The notes under the pieces are model-generated. The model had not been told where the DNA came from. It saw only the letters and a list, made by a program, of their open reading frames with translations, and did not search any database. 64,000 nt of DNA from Coemansia sp. RSA 487 (Eukaryota > Kickxellomycota > Kickxellomycetes > Kickxellales > Kickxellaceae). Made by a program: the position numbers and the translations under genes. Shown one piece after another: positions 29,517 through 39,249 of the stretch (position 1 is the stretch's first letter; each line of letters opens with the position of its first letter). The stretch lies in contig JANBRJ010000074.1 of assembly GCA_027577595.1 (NCBI GenBank), positions 1-64,000 of the forward strand, given 5' to 3'.

Positions 29517-30143
29517 TTAAAGCTGGTTCTGAACAATGCCAGCTTGCTGGACATTGTGGTTGTAGCTTGAGACGGGAGCAGCATAGGCGGGATGAGCAAT
29601 AGGAGCAGCATATGCGACAGGGTGAGGAGCGGCATAGGCAATGGGGCGGGGAGCAGCATAGGCAATGGGGCGAGGAGCCTCATAGACAACGGGGCGTGGG
29701 GCGTAGGCAACAGGAGCGTAGTGGGCGCCGTACGCATGGCCACCATAGCCGCCGAAGCCGCCAAAACCGCCAAAGTTGTTGAGAACAGCGTCGCGCTTGA
29801 TGAAGCCACCGGCACCGAAGAAGTCGCCGATGCTGTTGCCCTCGCCGTTGGCGGTGTCGCCAACGTTGCCGGAGACGGAGCTCTTAGACGGGTTGATGAA
29901 GTTGCTGTCCAGGATGGCGCTGTTGGATGCCTGGTGGTTGAACGAGCTACCAACCTGGCCGCTGATCTGGTTGCCTCCGCTCTGGCTGCCGTCAAAGAAC
30001 GAGCCCTGCGCCTGGAACCCATTGTTGACGTTGGGGTTCGAGACGGCGCTGGGGCCCTCAGAGAGGTTGGGACCCTGGTTACCCTCCTGCTGCTGAGCAA
30101 GGACGGCGGTGGCGGCAACAACGAGAGCAGCAAAGAACTTCAT
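29517..30143 (-). CDS. Secreted Asn/Gly-rich family protein E with Ala/Pro/Tyr repeat tail
   Basis: 208 residues. Signal peptide MKFFAALVVAATAVLA; N-domain very like A, B and D (NQGPNLSEGPSAVSNPN, GSFFDGSQSGGN, SFNHQASNSAILDSNFINPS, NGEGNSIGDFFGAGGF). At about 115 the site IKR-DAVLNNFGG is the same as in protein A. A Gly/Tyr-rich linker (GGFGGYGGHAYGAHY) leads to repeats of the type APRPIAYA, different in composition from the Pro/Val/His repeats of protein B, and the protein ends GIVQNQL. The shared head and end with unrelated middles suggests repeat replacement inside a fixed frame. A TATA-like box is at 30338-30343. Function unknown; surface or wall role is inferred. Confidence 0.85.
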   Translation of the reverse strand: MKFFAALVVAATAVLAQQQEGNQGPNLSEGPSAVSNPNVNNGFQAQGSFFDGSQSGGNQISGQVGSSFNHQASNSAILDSNFINPSKSSVSGNVGDTANGEGNSIGDFFGAGGFIKRDAVLNNFGGFGGFGGYGGHAYGAHYAPVAYAPRPVVYEAPRPIAYAAPRPIAYAAPHPVAYAAPIAHPAYAAPVSSYNHNVQQAGIVQNQL

Positions 30144-31130
30144 GGTTAATTAGTATTAATGATTAGCTGGTGCGAAACAGAAAGTTAATAGAAGTGTAGG
30201 GTGGGGTTTTGCTGGAGGCGAAGGAGAGAGCGAAAGAGGTTGTAGCTTTTTTTCGGAGTGCGAAACAGGATGAGAACTGGAACAAGTAACTTGAGGATTT
30301 CTAAAACCAAGATTTCGGGCAGACTGGGATGCTTGATTTTATAGTCCAAATGGTCTTTGGGCGACTTCCCTTCACGAAAATACTATTCTTGCAATTTTAC
30401 AAAGAAAGGAATTCTGCGTAAACTTATTTTCTTTATCTTGTTTCTAGAGAAAAACAATTGTTTTGCTTGGACAAACAAGTCAAATTTAGCAGAGAACAAC
30501 GCTGGAATATGCTGCAAACGCTCAAGCATAAGACACTAACAATCAGGATAGGCACTATTTGGGATGCTCCTTTCACGTTTTCATTTACCTATCTCCATTA
30601 GTAAAAAATGCTTGAACGAACAAGGATGAAAAAGGGCTTTAAAGCTAGAACAAGCACAAACAAATAAAGAGGGAGAAGTGACAAAAAGAAACGGTCAGTG
30701 GTGTTTCAGAACAATTAGCACTATACTTGGACCTCTACTTATTATCCAGTCTACCTTTGGCGGAAATTCCAAAATATATCTCTAGATAATTTTTGCAACA
30801 TTTTAAATGCAATTTATCAAAAAGTGAGTGAAAGCATTGTTCTACACAGTGGCTCATATTCTGCGAATAATAAAAGGTTTTCGCTTTGTGCTGAATGTAA
30901 ATGGGCGAGAAAATAAGTAGAATGCAAAATTTATAGATCAAAATGAAAAGAAATCTGTATATTGTTTATTTGAAATAGCAGATAAATAAAACGACGCTCA
31001 GATAGGTCTTTTTTGTCGATTTAGATTGGTTTTGCTTAAGGAAAAAAAAAACTGCAAAAGTGGCACAAGTTCGTCTGCATTCTTTCCTTTCAACAAGAAT
31101 TAATGAGAAAACAAAACAATGAAAGGCTTT
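30144..31130. other. Spacer between secreted gene E and the ARM/BTB gene
   Basis: 987 nt. The TATA-like box of gene E is at 30338-30343. A 14-nt piece near 30556 (TATTTGGGATG) resembles the start of the distal block of genes A and B at a similar distance. No gene recognised. Confidence 0.55.
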
Positions 31131-34100
31131 TTATTCGGAATCTATGAGAACAAAGCGTAATGTATGGACAAGCAGTTCTACATTGGTGTCAATCGTATCC
31201 GAGCACAGCAGAACAACAGCACCTAGCGCTCTCACTGCTGCCGCAGCAAGAGCATCATCCAACCCGTCAAAAGCAGTAGAAACCGCATTGTTGTCTCTGT
31301 ACAAAACAGAAAGAAGCCACCCCAACTCACCGCATTCAGAAGCAAAAGGGGTGTGGCCACGGCCAGCACGGTCAATGACAAACCAAAGCAGCAAGACAAC
31401 AAGAAACCGAAAGTCATAGAATACAGCCAAGTGCAAGATTTTGGCAAGCCCCTCCATCGAATACGAGGACTCCAGCCTGGCAGATATTAAGTGGCTTTGG
31501 CCGGAGCGTGTCATGCGAACAATAGAGAAAAGGTCGGCTAGTGTGGCGTGGTCACTTTGGACGATTAGCGTTTGGTCTGGACAGTTCCTGCGGACCGCCT
31601 CAGCCTCTCTGAATGGGCCAGTAAGCATGGCGCGGAAAACATCGGACTGTTTGACGAGAAAGTCCAGCGGTACGAATACGGGTGCCTGTGTGGTAGCGTC
31701 AATGTTGTGGCCATTTAGAGCGACCACCCTTGGAGCATCCATACCCGCTGTACATAGCGCTTCTGATAGCCTGGAGACCGCCAAATCGGCAGCAGCGTCC
31801 AGTCTGCGCGCACAAACGTTAATGTTGCGCAGAACTGCATCCCAGTGCCTCCACGCCAGAAACAAAAGCGCATCGTGCACAGAGCCGCCATTTTCCTCAC
31901 CCCCTTTTCCATCTGCCAATAGGTGGTGGGCGGCTAGGCATTCGAGCATCGCAGACACAGTTCCCAAATAATCGTCCTTGGTGGATAATGATGGCGGCAG
32001 AAGAAACGCCGCAGACACAGACATTCGAAAAAACGCAGCAGGGGGTTGTTGTACTGAAGCTGTTTTCATTGTGCGCAAGATGCTTTGTGTTGGGAACCTT
32101 TGGGTCACGGCGGCCCAGAGCGCAGCTGGGTGGTGGGAAAGGCGGTGTTGCACAGCAAGAAGCGGTACGAAGAGGCGCCGCAAAACGTTGTCTGGGTCAT
32201 CCAGCCACTGAGCCATGTCGACATTGCAGTAATAAATGGAGCCTTCGTTAGCGAGCGGTGGGCGGCTAGTTTCTATCGTGCGGCTGAACATTAGGCTGCA
32301 AGGAAACTGTTGCAGCTTGTCGGTATAGCTGGACCATAGTGCGGCTAGCATCTGCTTGCTGTAATACTCGTCCAGCGCAGTGGCCTCCTGGCGATATTTG
32401 GTGGGCCCGGTAGCCGATTGATCCGTGGTTTGGCGTAGCAGCCGGCCAACCACACTGTCATCGACGACATCGTTGTGCGCAGGATCATCATGGTCTTTTT
32501 CGTTACTAGTCGTATAGGAAGCCATTGAAGGATCGGTGTTTTCTGGATCGGTGTTTGCTGGATCAGCGTTTGCTGGATCGGGGTCGAATAGCGGAATCGT
32601 GATCAAATCTGACGACAACCCACTGCCATCCTCATCGTCGATAGCGTTTTGGACAGACAATTGGCTATCGGAATTAGATGCAACAATGTCGGCAACCACG
32701 CAAGGAAACTTTTCGCGACCAGCCGTAAGCGTTACCAGGATGGTTGAAAAGTCCTCAACAAGCCTACTGCGTGACGAGACGAACGACCGGTGGACCGCGG
32801 AGTGCTGCTGCAGCATACGCATTAACAGATGCAACATTTCAGCAGCAATGCCCCAAATATCGCGACAAATGCGGTAGACCATCGGGCGCTCTCCTTCGCT
32901 TGGGGTGTTGTCGAGGAGGGGCACCGAGAGCCACAGCTTGCATGCGCAAAAGTACACGATGTAGATAATGGAGGAAGAGCCTGGTGCTGCTGTGACTCCA
33001 GGCAACAAAAGGCTATCGAGCGACTTGAGCCAGCCAAAGAGGCGGCTGTCCCAGTATGCCGCTTCATCTACAGTGTCGTCAGTTGGCGGTAGCGGAGCCA
33101 GCTGTGTAAAGCCCGCGATTGCAGCGCCAGATGTCGACAAGTACTGTTGCCACGAGGCCAAGTGCGTTGGCACAATAAGCGCCATACGCAAGCGATCTGC
33201 CGTAAGATCAGGCTGCTTGCATCCGCTGGCTATGGAGCGGACACTGGCGGCTAGCGCCAAACACCACCAGCGCTGAAACGACGCAGGGCCTAGGAACGAG
33301 CGAAAGAAACTGTGCCTGACGACGGCGCCCACGATGTCGAGCCACATCTGCAGCGGCACAAACGCCTTGCTGTCCGAGGAAATGGATGTCTTGTTCACTG
33401 GATCGAGGGCATCGATGGCATTGGCAAGAAGCTGCGGATGCAGCAGCATTTTGCAAGCACCCAGCTGCATGGCCAGGTGGATCAGCGCCTCGCTGGACGG
33501 CGGTGTGCGGTCGCGCACTTGCACATGCGGCGGACGCAGCTCGCTTGGATCGCCACTGCTGAACAGGTGCAGGCGTACGCCTATGATGCTGGCCAGGACC
33601 TGTAGCGCAGCAAACGCAAGGGCGCGGAGCTCACGCGACGAGGAAACAAGGGATGCAAGGTGCTGACACTGCGCGTACGCCTGCTGGCCATCCTCGTCAA
33701 AATCGCCGTTGTGTGGGGAGTCGCTACCGTCGCCAGCACTGGACGCTGTCTGAAGGCACCGCACGATCGTCTGTTCGCGCGCGTCACTGAGAAATGGCCA
33801 TGCTGCGAGCGCCATAAGGAGCCGCAGAACACGTGCAACCATGGGTCTAAAGGTGTCTGGCTGTTCGTTGCCAGCTTGCCGCCGGTTAAATGCAACGGGG
33901 ATACGTTGCAGCCGTGCCCAATCGGTGGCTGGCTTGTGCAAGATAATCCGGTCGCTGTTCATCCAGATGCTCGAGCTGGGCAAGTTCTCCAGCATACGCA
34001 TCTGCCGGCCGACGTTGCTGCGTGCGCCCGACGCAAACATCCGCATCCACAGTAACGTTGTGCGCGCACAGAGCACCATTAACGGCCTGAGATGCCTGCC

Positions 34101-35915
34101 ATTTGTGTGCTCTATGCGGCTGGCCAGCACCGTGCGCACCGTTATGTCGAGTCCAGAGAAGACGCCGGCGATACGCGACTCGTGCACAGACTCCTCACTC
34201 ACCATACGCACCATGTCGTCATCGGACTTTGCTGCACGTCCAGCGTCTGAGAGAGCTGGCTTCTTTCTCTTGTCGGCTGGTGTCTGTTGCGTGTTGAAGA
34301 CATACTCGACAGGTGTGGTTATGCGGGAATCAAACAATCCATCGTCTTCGTCATCATCTTGGTCAGGATTCGAGGAATCCCCAGGCTGTCTCCGTGTCGT
34401 AGTAGCTGTGGTGCCGTGCAGCCAGAACAGCCCCATTGATGCAGCCCGCGGACGGATCAGCAACAGAAGCCGCTCACACAAGCCAACGCACGAATGTAAG
34501 AGTGGTAGGACTGACGGGTTTTTCTTCTCTGCATTGAGCCCCGCCATCTCCTGTGGAAATACAGCCAGAAGCGAGGCCACCACCGTAAATACGCGGATCT
34601 GCGAGCCTTCGGTTTGCAAGAACAGCGCATGCGGCTTCTGCCGTTGCTGCAGCCGACTGGGGGTCTGTTGCTTTTGTGGGTACACGCATGCGACCTGTGC
34701 CAACGACTCTGACAAAAGCAGCAGCCAAATGGAACGAGGGGCAGTAGCGCTTGCCTCTGGCGATGTTGGATCGCCATCAGGCCCGCTGAGGAGGATCTGG
34801 AGCCAGCACATGCGCCCGCCTTCGGCCACAGCCGCTGTGTTTATAGCATCGTCTTCTTTTCGCGTAAGCGTCAGCCATGTGGTCATCCGGCAGAGTGCCG
34901 CCCACTGGTAGCACCGCACCCGCGAGCGCGCACATTCTTGATAGATCCCTGGTGGCATAGCACTGTCGGTGTCCGGTGCCACCAGCAATGGGCGGAAAAT
35001 GTTCTTGGCCAAAAGCTCCACGAGCCGCGCAACCGAGCGCGCAAGCAGCTCCAAAGACGCATCGCCGGCACTGGCCGGCACCAGGGGTACGGTGTCGCGG
35101 ATACAAGCAAACAGATCGCTCATGTCCAGCTGTGCTGCCCCTTCGGAGGGATCCCTAATGGCATCGCAGCCTTGCAGGACCAGCGCACGGCACAGGTCGC
35201 TGACCACTTTTGTGCTTGTGATGCTGTCTTCAGGCACAAGGCGCCTGATAACATAGCTCTCGTTGGCGCGCAGGATGCGGATCGCGCATCTGCTTGCTGC
35301 AACCAGGGTGCTGTCGCTTTCCAGCGCACAAGCAAGTACCAGAGCCAAGTCATCGATGCCAGTCGTGATACATCGGCGCTTATTCGAGCCCACTGGATAT
35401 GACGTCCCCGTGGGGGCGATGCCAGCAAATACTGCATCCGGATCAAACACAGTGCTTTGACTGCTGCGCGCAGGAGTTCCCCGCAACGACCGTGCTATGC
35501 ACCGCACCACAGGGTACACAACCGACGAATCAGTGGAACATATCTTTGCGCAGCTGCGCACCATCGTGCCGAACATCAGAGTGACAAACTTGCTGTTCAC
35601 TTGGCTCATCGTGCCTTCCATCTCCAAGTCTCCTGACAGTCTCTCTTTGCCCGTGCCATCGCTTATGTTGTGCATGTGTAGAACGGTGGCTGCCAGCGCA
35701 GCAACGCAGCGATGTTCTGCAGTGGTTTGATCAAAGTCGAGCACCTGCGTCAGCTGCGCAAGGAGCACGCCGAGGTCGCGCCAGCCCAGCGCACCGATCG
35801 CCTGTGTGTACGTGTCGATTCGAAGGCGCCCTCGCGTGCTTGTCAGCTGCGCCTCGCCTTTCCTTATCCGCCGCACAAGGTCTGACGGGCGGGTGGACGC
35901 AGCATCCCTGCTCAT
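31131..35915 (-). CDS. Large helical-repeat (ARM-like) protein with C-terminal BTB domain
   Basis: 1594 residues from the ATG at 35913-35915; an in-frame start 88 codons upstream would read through promoter TA repeats and is rejected. Most of the protein is Leu/Ala-rich alpha-helical sequence, suggesting an armadillo/HEAT-type fold, broken by acidic or polar loops (for example DPANADPANTDPENTDP, a short internal repeat). Residues about 1400-1520 look like a BTB/POZ domain (VFVPLDFLVKQSDVFRAMLTGPFREAEA, then ILHLAVFYDFRFLVVLLLWFV). ARM repeats plus C-terminal BTB is the layout of animal ARMC5, a CUL3 adaptor acting on RNA polymerase II, but I cannot show orthology. No signal peptide and no catalytic motif. 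Intronless despite its size. Confidence 0.7.
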   Translation of the reverse strand: MSRDAASTRPSDLVRRIRKGEAQLTSTRGRLRIDTYTQAIGALGWRDLGVLLAQLTQVLDFDQTTAEHRCVAALAATVLHMHNISDGTGKERLSGDLEMEGTMSQVNSKFVTLMFGTMVRSCAKICSTDSSVVYPVVRCIARSLRGTPARSSQSTVFDPDAVFAGIAPTGTSYPVGSNKRRCITTGIDDLALVLACALESDSTLVAASRCAIRILRANESYVIRRLVPEDSITSTKVVSDLCRALVLQGCDAIRDPSEGAAQLDMSDLFACIRDTVPLVPASAGDASLELLARSVARLVELLAKNIFRPLLVAPDTDSAMPPGIYQECARSRVRCYQWAALCRMTTWLTLTRKEDDAINTAAVAEGGRMCWLQILLSGPDGDPTSPEASATAPRSIWLLLLSESLAQVACVYPQKQQTPSRLQQRQKPHALFLQTEGSQIRVFTVVASLLAVFPQEMAGLNAEKKNPSVLPLLHSCVGLCERLLLLIRPRAASMGLFWLHGTTATTTRRQPGDSSNPDQDDDEDDGLFDSRITTPVEYVFNTQQTPADKRKKPALSDAGRAAKSDDDMVRMVSEESVHESRIAGVFSGLDITVRTVLASRIEHTNGRHLRPLMVLCARTTLLWMRMFASGARSNVGRQMRMLENLPSSSIWMNSDRIILHKPATDWARLQRIPVAFNRRQAGNEQPDTFRPMVARVLRLLMALAAWPFLSDAREQTIVRCLQTASSAGDGSDSPHNGDFDEDGQQAYAQCQHLASLVSSSRELRALAFAALQVLASIIGVRLHLFSSGDPSELRPPHVQVRDRTPPSSEALIHLAMQLGACKMLLHPQLLANAIDALDPVNKTSISSDSKAFVPLQMWLDIVGAVVRHSFFRSFLGPASFQRWWCLALAASVRSIASGCKQPDLTADRLRMALIVPTHLASWQQYLSTSGAAIAGFTQLAPLPPTDDTVDEAAYWDSRLFGWLKSLDSLLLPGVTAAPGSSSIIYIVYFCACKLWLSVPLLDNTPSEGERPMVYRICRDIWGIAAEMLHLLMRMLQQHSAVHRSFVSSRSRLVEDFSTILVTLTAGREKFPCVVADIVASNSDSQLSVQNAIDDEDGSGLSSDLITIPLFDPDPANADPANTDPENTDPSMASYTTSNEKDHDDPAHNDVVDDSVVGRLLRQTTDQSATGPTKYRQEATALDEYYSKQMLAALWSSYTDKLQQFPCSLMFSRTIETSRPPLANEGSIYYCNVDMAQWLDDPDNVLRRLFVPLLAVQHRLSHHPAALWAAVTQRFPTQSILRTMKTASVQQPPAAFFRMSVSAAFLLPPSLSTKDDYLGTVSAMLECLAAHHLLADGKGGEENGGSVHDALLFLAWRHWDAVLRNINVCARRLDAAADLAVSRLSEALCTAGMDAPRVVALNGHNIDATTQAPVFVPLDFLVKQSDVFRAMLTGPFREAEAVRRNCPDQTLIVQSDHATLADLFSIVRMTRSGQSHLISARLESSYSMEGLAKILHLAVFYDFRFLVVLLLWFVIDRAGRGHTPFASECGELGWLLSVLYRDNNAVSTAFDGLDDALAAAAVRALGAVVLLCSDTIDTNVELLVHTLRFVLIDSE

Positions 35916-36252
35916 AATCTCCAGAAAGTAGTGCAAGTACAGAAATACAAAAATAAAGTTTAAACGAGAAAGAAAAAGGATCAGGACAAGGGTGTGAAGT
36001 GAGCTTCCCTCTTGTTTACCACACCTTAAAAAGCTTTTTTTTTTTAAAAAAAAAGACTGGATAGCGCTTGCAATTGTGCAAAGGCAAGGCATATCTGAGC
36101 ACACAGGCAAAAGAGGTATATATATGTATATATATATACAGCACATAACAGCCACACTCCACTCACTCACTTTAAGCAAATAAGAACATTTTCAAGTTAC
36201 GGTAAAGTAGGCTTGGTAAGAGAGAAGGGGGGTAAAAACATGAAAGAAAGTT
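35916..36252. other. Intergenic with T11-A10 tract and TA repeats
   Basis: Downstream of RPS7 and upstream of the ARM/BTB gene. It contains a T-run followed by an A-run (36034-36054) and (TA)n around 36118-36138, which may serve as a nucleosome-free promoter element. No gene. Confidence 0.6.
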
Positions 36253-36831
36253 TTAGATAGCCTGCTCTGCGGGGAACTCAAAGACAACGTCCTTGGAGGT
36301 CAGACGCTTGTAGACAGCCGAGAAAGTATCAAGCTTGTACTCGAGGCTGGTGGCGTCCTTGGAGTCCAGGAAGACCTTGATGACCTTGGAGCCATCAACC
36401 TTGACGCGGGTGCGCTTGCCGGTGATCTCGGTCGGGTACACGAGATCGTCAAGGATCTTGTCGTGGACAACGGCCATGGTGCGCGACATCGGGCGCGGCT
36501 GCTTGGCGCGGTTGATGCGCGCGGGCTTCCTGATGATGCGGCGCTGCGCAACGAACAGAACCTGGCGGTCAGAGAACTTCTTCTCCAGCTCGCGGGTCAC
36601 GCGCTGCTGCACCTTGTGGACGGCCTTCAGGAGAGGAACCGGGACGAAGATCACCAGTGCCTTGCGTCCGGCGGTCACGTCGACCTCCTTGACGGATGTG
36701 ATCTGGATCGGGCGGAGATCCTTCTTCAGCTCGGGCGAGTGCGCCTCCAGATCCTGCAGGGCACGGTCGACCAGGAGCTCGGTCTCGGTGGGGAGAATGC
36801 CTTCGCGCTTCAGAATGTGGGTAGTGGCCAT
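36253..36831 (-). CDS. RPS7: 40S ribosomal protein eS7
   Basis: 192 residues, the family's usual length, colinear with eS7 throughout: [124 protein letters not shown]. It is a small-subunit protein needed for 18S maturation. GC-rich, strongly biased codons fit high expression. No intron in the coding part; a 5'-UTR intron cannot be excluded (a TTTGTAG acceptor-like site lies about 40 nt before the ATG). Confidence 0.97.
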   Translation of the reverse strand: MATTHILKREGILPTETELLVDRALQDLEAHSPELKKDLRPIQITSVKEVDVTAGRKALVIFVPVPLLKAVHKVQQRVTRELEKKFSDRQVLFVAQRRIIRKPARINRAKQPRPMSRTMAVVHDKILDDLVYPTEITGKRTRVKVDGSKVIKVFLDSKDATSLEYKLDTFSAVYKRLTSKDVVFEFPAEQAI

Positions 36832-37826
36832 CTTTAACTACTGCGATATATTCCTACAAATGAGCAAATCCGACAGGAGCAGGCAAACAAAGGGGGGGCG
36901 CTTGTTAGTGTTTCATTCCTAGCTGCAGAGACTGTGTGATTGAGCAGAGATGGAGAGTGGAATAGAGAGATAGAGATAGAGAGAGGGGGGAGATTCTTCC
37001 ATTAAGGAGGATGTGGTATTCGCTTTGTTGCTTGGGAAAGGAGTTGTTTTGGTTGAGAAATCCAACTCTGCCATGGCTGTCCTTCTAAACCTGTCCAATT
37101 CAAAGCTGTTCTATCGGCTGTTCATGCTCGTTGTGTCCAAGCAAAACAAGGACAAAAACATGCACTAGATCTAGTCAATTCCGTGCATTTCTCTGCCAAA
37201 ATTAACAACCCGAATTCAAACAATTCCCGACTGTCGCTCCCGGGTTTGCGTATTCTTACAACGAATGAATAGCCTCTAAAAGTAGTCGCATCCATCAGCA
37301 CTCATCCATTATGTTCCTCTCTGGGCTTATCCTAATGGATTCGTTGTCTTTTGTCGGCGCATCCATCCACTCTCTCCCTCTCTGCTCCTTACTCGTCGTA
37401 ACTGATTCGGATCCTCCTGTAATAATAGTACAAAAATACACACCTGAATAAATTTTATCAGCGCTTTGGGGTGGAAAAGAGCGAATCTATTTTCATGTCT
37501 CTTGTTGGAACTTTTTCTCCTAGGCGAGGTTTTGCAGTTTGAATTAGCAGCGCTTAAAAAAGTGTATGAAAATGCAGCCGCTTTCTGATTGGGGAAGCCA
37601 GTAATTGTGGACCACTCGGCTCGCTTTTCCAGTGCAAAGCTGATCAGAGTCGACTCGATCGAGTCGCTACTTTTACACATGATCTGCGGACTCTTCACCA
37701 AAAGAAACAACACAGCTTGCAAGTGCTCAAAAATTCAAACTGACGTGATACGCACTGAAAGGGGGAACCCAGGAGGGAAATCTGTAATATGGCCTTGTTT
37801 TTTAATTTTCGGTACTAGAGAAACAA
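36832..37826. promoter_or_regulatory. Divergent promoter region of RPS7 and the ATG10-like gene
   Basis: 995 nt. The RPS7 side has a GA-rich tract (36961-36990), which is a pyrimidine tract on the RPS7 strand. Near the ATG10-like gene there is a perfect 16-bp palindrome at 37651-37666. No gene seen between. Confidence 0.5.
37651..37666. promoter_or_regulatory. Perfect 16-bp palindrome CGACTCGATCGAGTCG
   Basis: Identical on both strands, 161 nt before the ATG10-like start codon. A similar arm pair CGACTCG-AGC-CGAGTCG occurs at 63612-63628. It has the form of a binding site for a dimeric factor. Confidence 0.4.
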
Positions 37827-38525
37827 ATGTCGAACGACGACAATAGCTATATTAAAGAGTATCCTTATCTGACATACGATGAGTTTACAAGATGTATGGA
37901 TGGGTTTGAAAAGAGGCTTGGTGCTGTAATAAGAGCAGACGGGTCCAAAAGCGTTCATATCGCAGGAATCGAGGGCAGCCGGAGGCGATACTTACAGATC
38001 ATAACAAGGCTATACAAACAAGGCGAGGAACGCAGTAGCACAGCCAACGAACAAGAAGACGAATTGCTAGATATGGAGGACCCGGACCCCGCTCAGCCCG
38101 TGTCAGTAGCAAGCACCGATAGCAAACCTGTGGAGAACGGATGGGTAGAGTACCACGTCGTGTACTCGCCCGGGTGGAGAGTACCAGTGCTGTACCTACG
38201 CATGTACATAAACGACAAAGGCGATGACCAAGGCGCGCGCGTCGTTCTCGATACTGCGGCAATGGCCGATGTATTGGTTAGCGACAGGGATGTGAGGAAT
38301 GCAATGGCGGCTGTGGAGTTTGGCGGCGCACTTGGGGTCCAGGACCACCCAGTCCTGGGCCACCCGTACATGTATCTTCACCCATGCCACACGGCTACGC
38401 TGATGAGGACAGTCGGATCGTCGTTTTCGAAGAGTATTGGAGATGTAGAGTACCTGGCTGCATGGCTGAGCTTGGTGGGGCCGGCGGTTGGATTGACACT
38501 GCCGTCGGTTCCATTGGGTCCGTAA
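37827..38525 (+). CDS. ATG10: ATG10-like E2 conjugating enzyme
   Basis: 232 residues. The central WVEYHVVYSPGWRVPVLYLRMY strand region and the C-terminal HPYMYLHPCHTATLM carry the Atg3/Atg10 E2 core. The active-site Cys is C187, in HPC-H-T, which is the Atg10 form (Atg3 has HPCKHA). Length and the lack of the long Atg3 flexible insert also favour Atg10. Atg10 takes activated Atg12 from Atg7 and passes it to Atg5 during autophagosome formation, in the cytosol. An acidic insert (about 76-90, EDELLDMEDPDPAQ) lies between the N-terminal helix and the core. No intron seen. Confidence 0.82.
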   Translation: MSNDDNSYIKEYPYLTYDEFTRCMDGFEKRLGAVIRADGSKSVHIAGIEGSRRRYLQIITRLYKQGEERSSTANEQEDELLDMEDPDPAQPVSVASTDSKPVENGWVEYHVVYSPGWRVPVLYLRMYINDKGDDQGARVVLDTAAMADVLVSDRDVRNAMAAVEFGGALGVQDHPVLGHPYMYLHPCHTATLMRTVGSSFSKSIGDVEYLAAWLSLVGPAVGLTLPSVPLGP

Positions 38526-39249
38526 TTTTTTTCTGTATCAAACACTATGGACTAGAAAAGAAAGTGCCAGTTACTGCATTTATCTTTGTGGTCTACTGCG
38601 TTTATTCTGTTCGCATGAGCATCAATGTTCACAGTAATTTTCAGTTTTGCACGCAATTTTGCTTTATCGAAAATCAGAAAAGAAAAGCCTGTATTGTTCA
38701 ACACCTGGAAACTATCCAGAAGCTTATGAAATAGCGCCCTGTGGGCGTACTCCCAAGCTTTTCCTTAAGTAGCAAATGGCAAATATTTTTTCCACTGGGA
38801 TAATTCCAGATATCTGGAACTTAAAAATATGAAACACATAAAAGATAGAGGAAAACGCAATCAAAGCAGCAGCTACGGAAAATGGTCTCACGACTACCTA
38901 TAGCTGCACTTGTTTCAAAATAAAAAACAAGACAAAGCCACAATGCGTATAGTCCAGGCTTTGGAACAATGACATCCAAGCTTAAGCTACCGTTTTGAAA
39001 TAAAAGCAGATAACACTCGTATTGATCGCATGAACTGTTAGGTTTCTCACTGCATTATTTACTGTTTCATCCTGTACCAGAGGAAAATGTATTGTTCTCT
39101 AAGAAGGCAAAGACATTAGGATCCAACAGAGCTTTTATATGTATTGCTTGATGAAAAACGCAGCTGTTCTTCCTTCTACTCTTTTACCATCCAATTTTTC
39201 CTCCCTATATTCCAGGTAGTCTTTCAGAAAAATACAAAGCATTTTCAGT
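38526..39249. other. Intergenic, no gene seen
   Basis: 724 nt of AT-rich DNA between two rightward genes. It must hold the terminator of the ATG10-like gene and the promoter of the sphingomyelin-synthase-like gene. Nothing else recognised. Confidence 0.6.

Noticed and set aside
33841-34911. 356-codon plus-strand frame
   Set aside because: Antisense to the ARM/BTB gene, Ser/Arg/Cys-rich product with no domain; a shadow frame.
37327-37722. 131-codon minus-strand frame upstream of the ATG10-like gene
   Set aside because: No recognisable domain or codon bias; it covers the probable promoter and palindrome.
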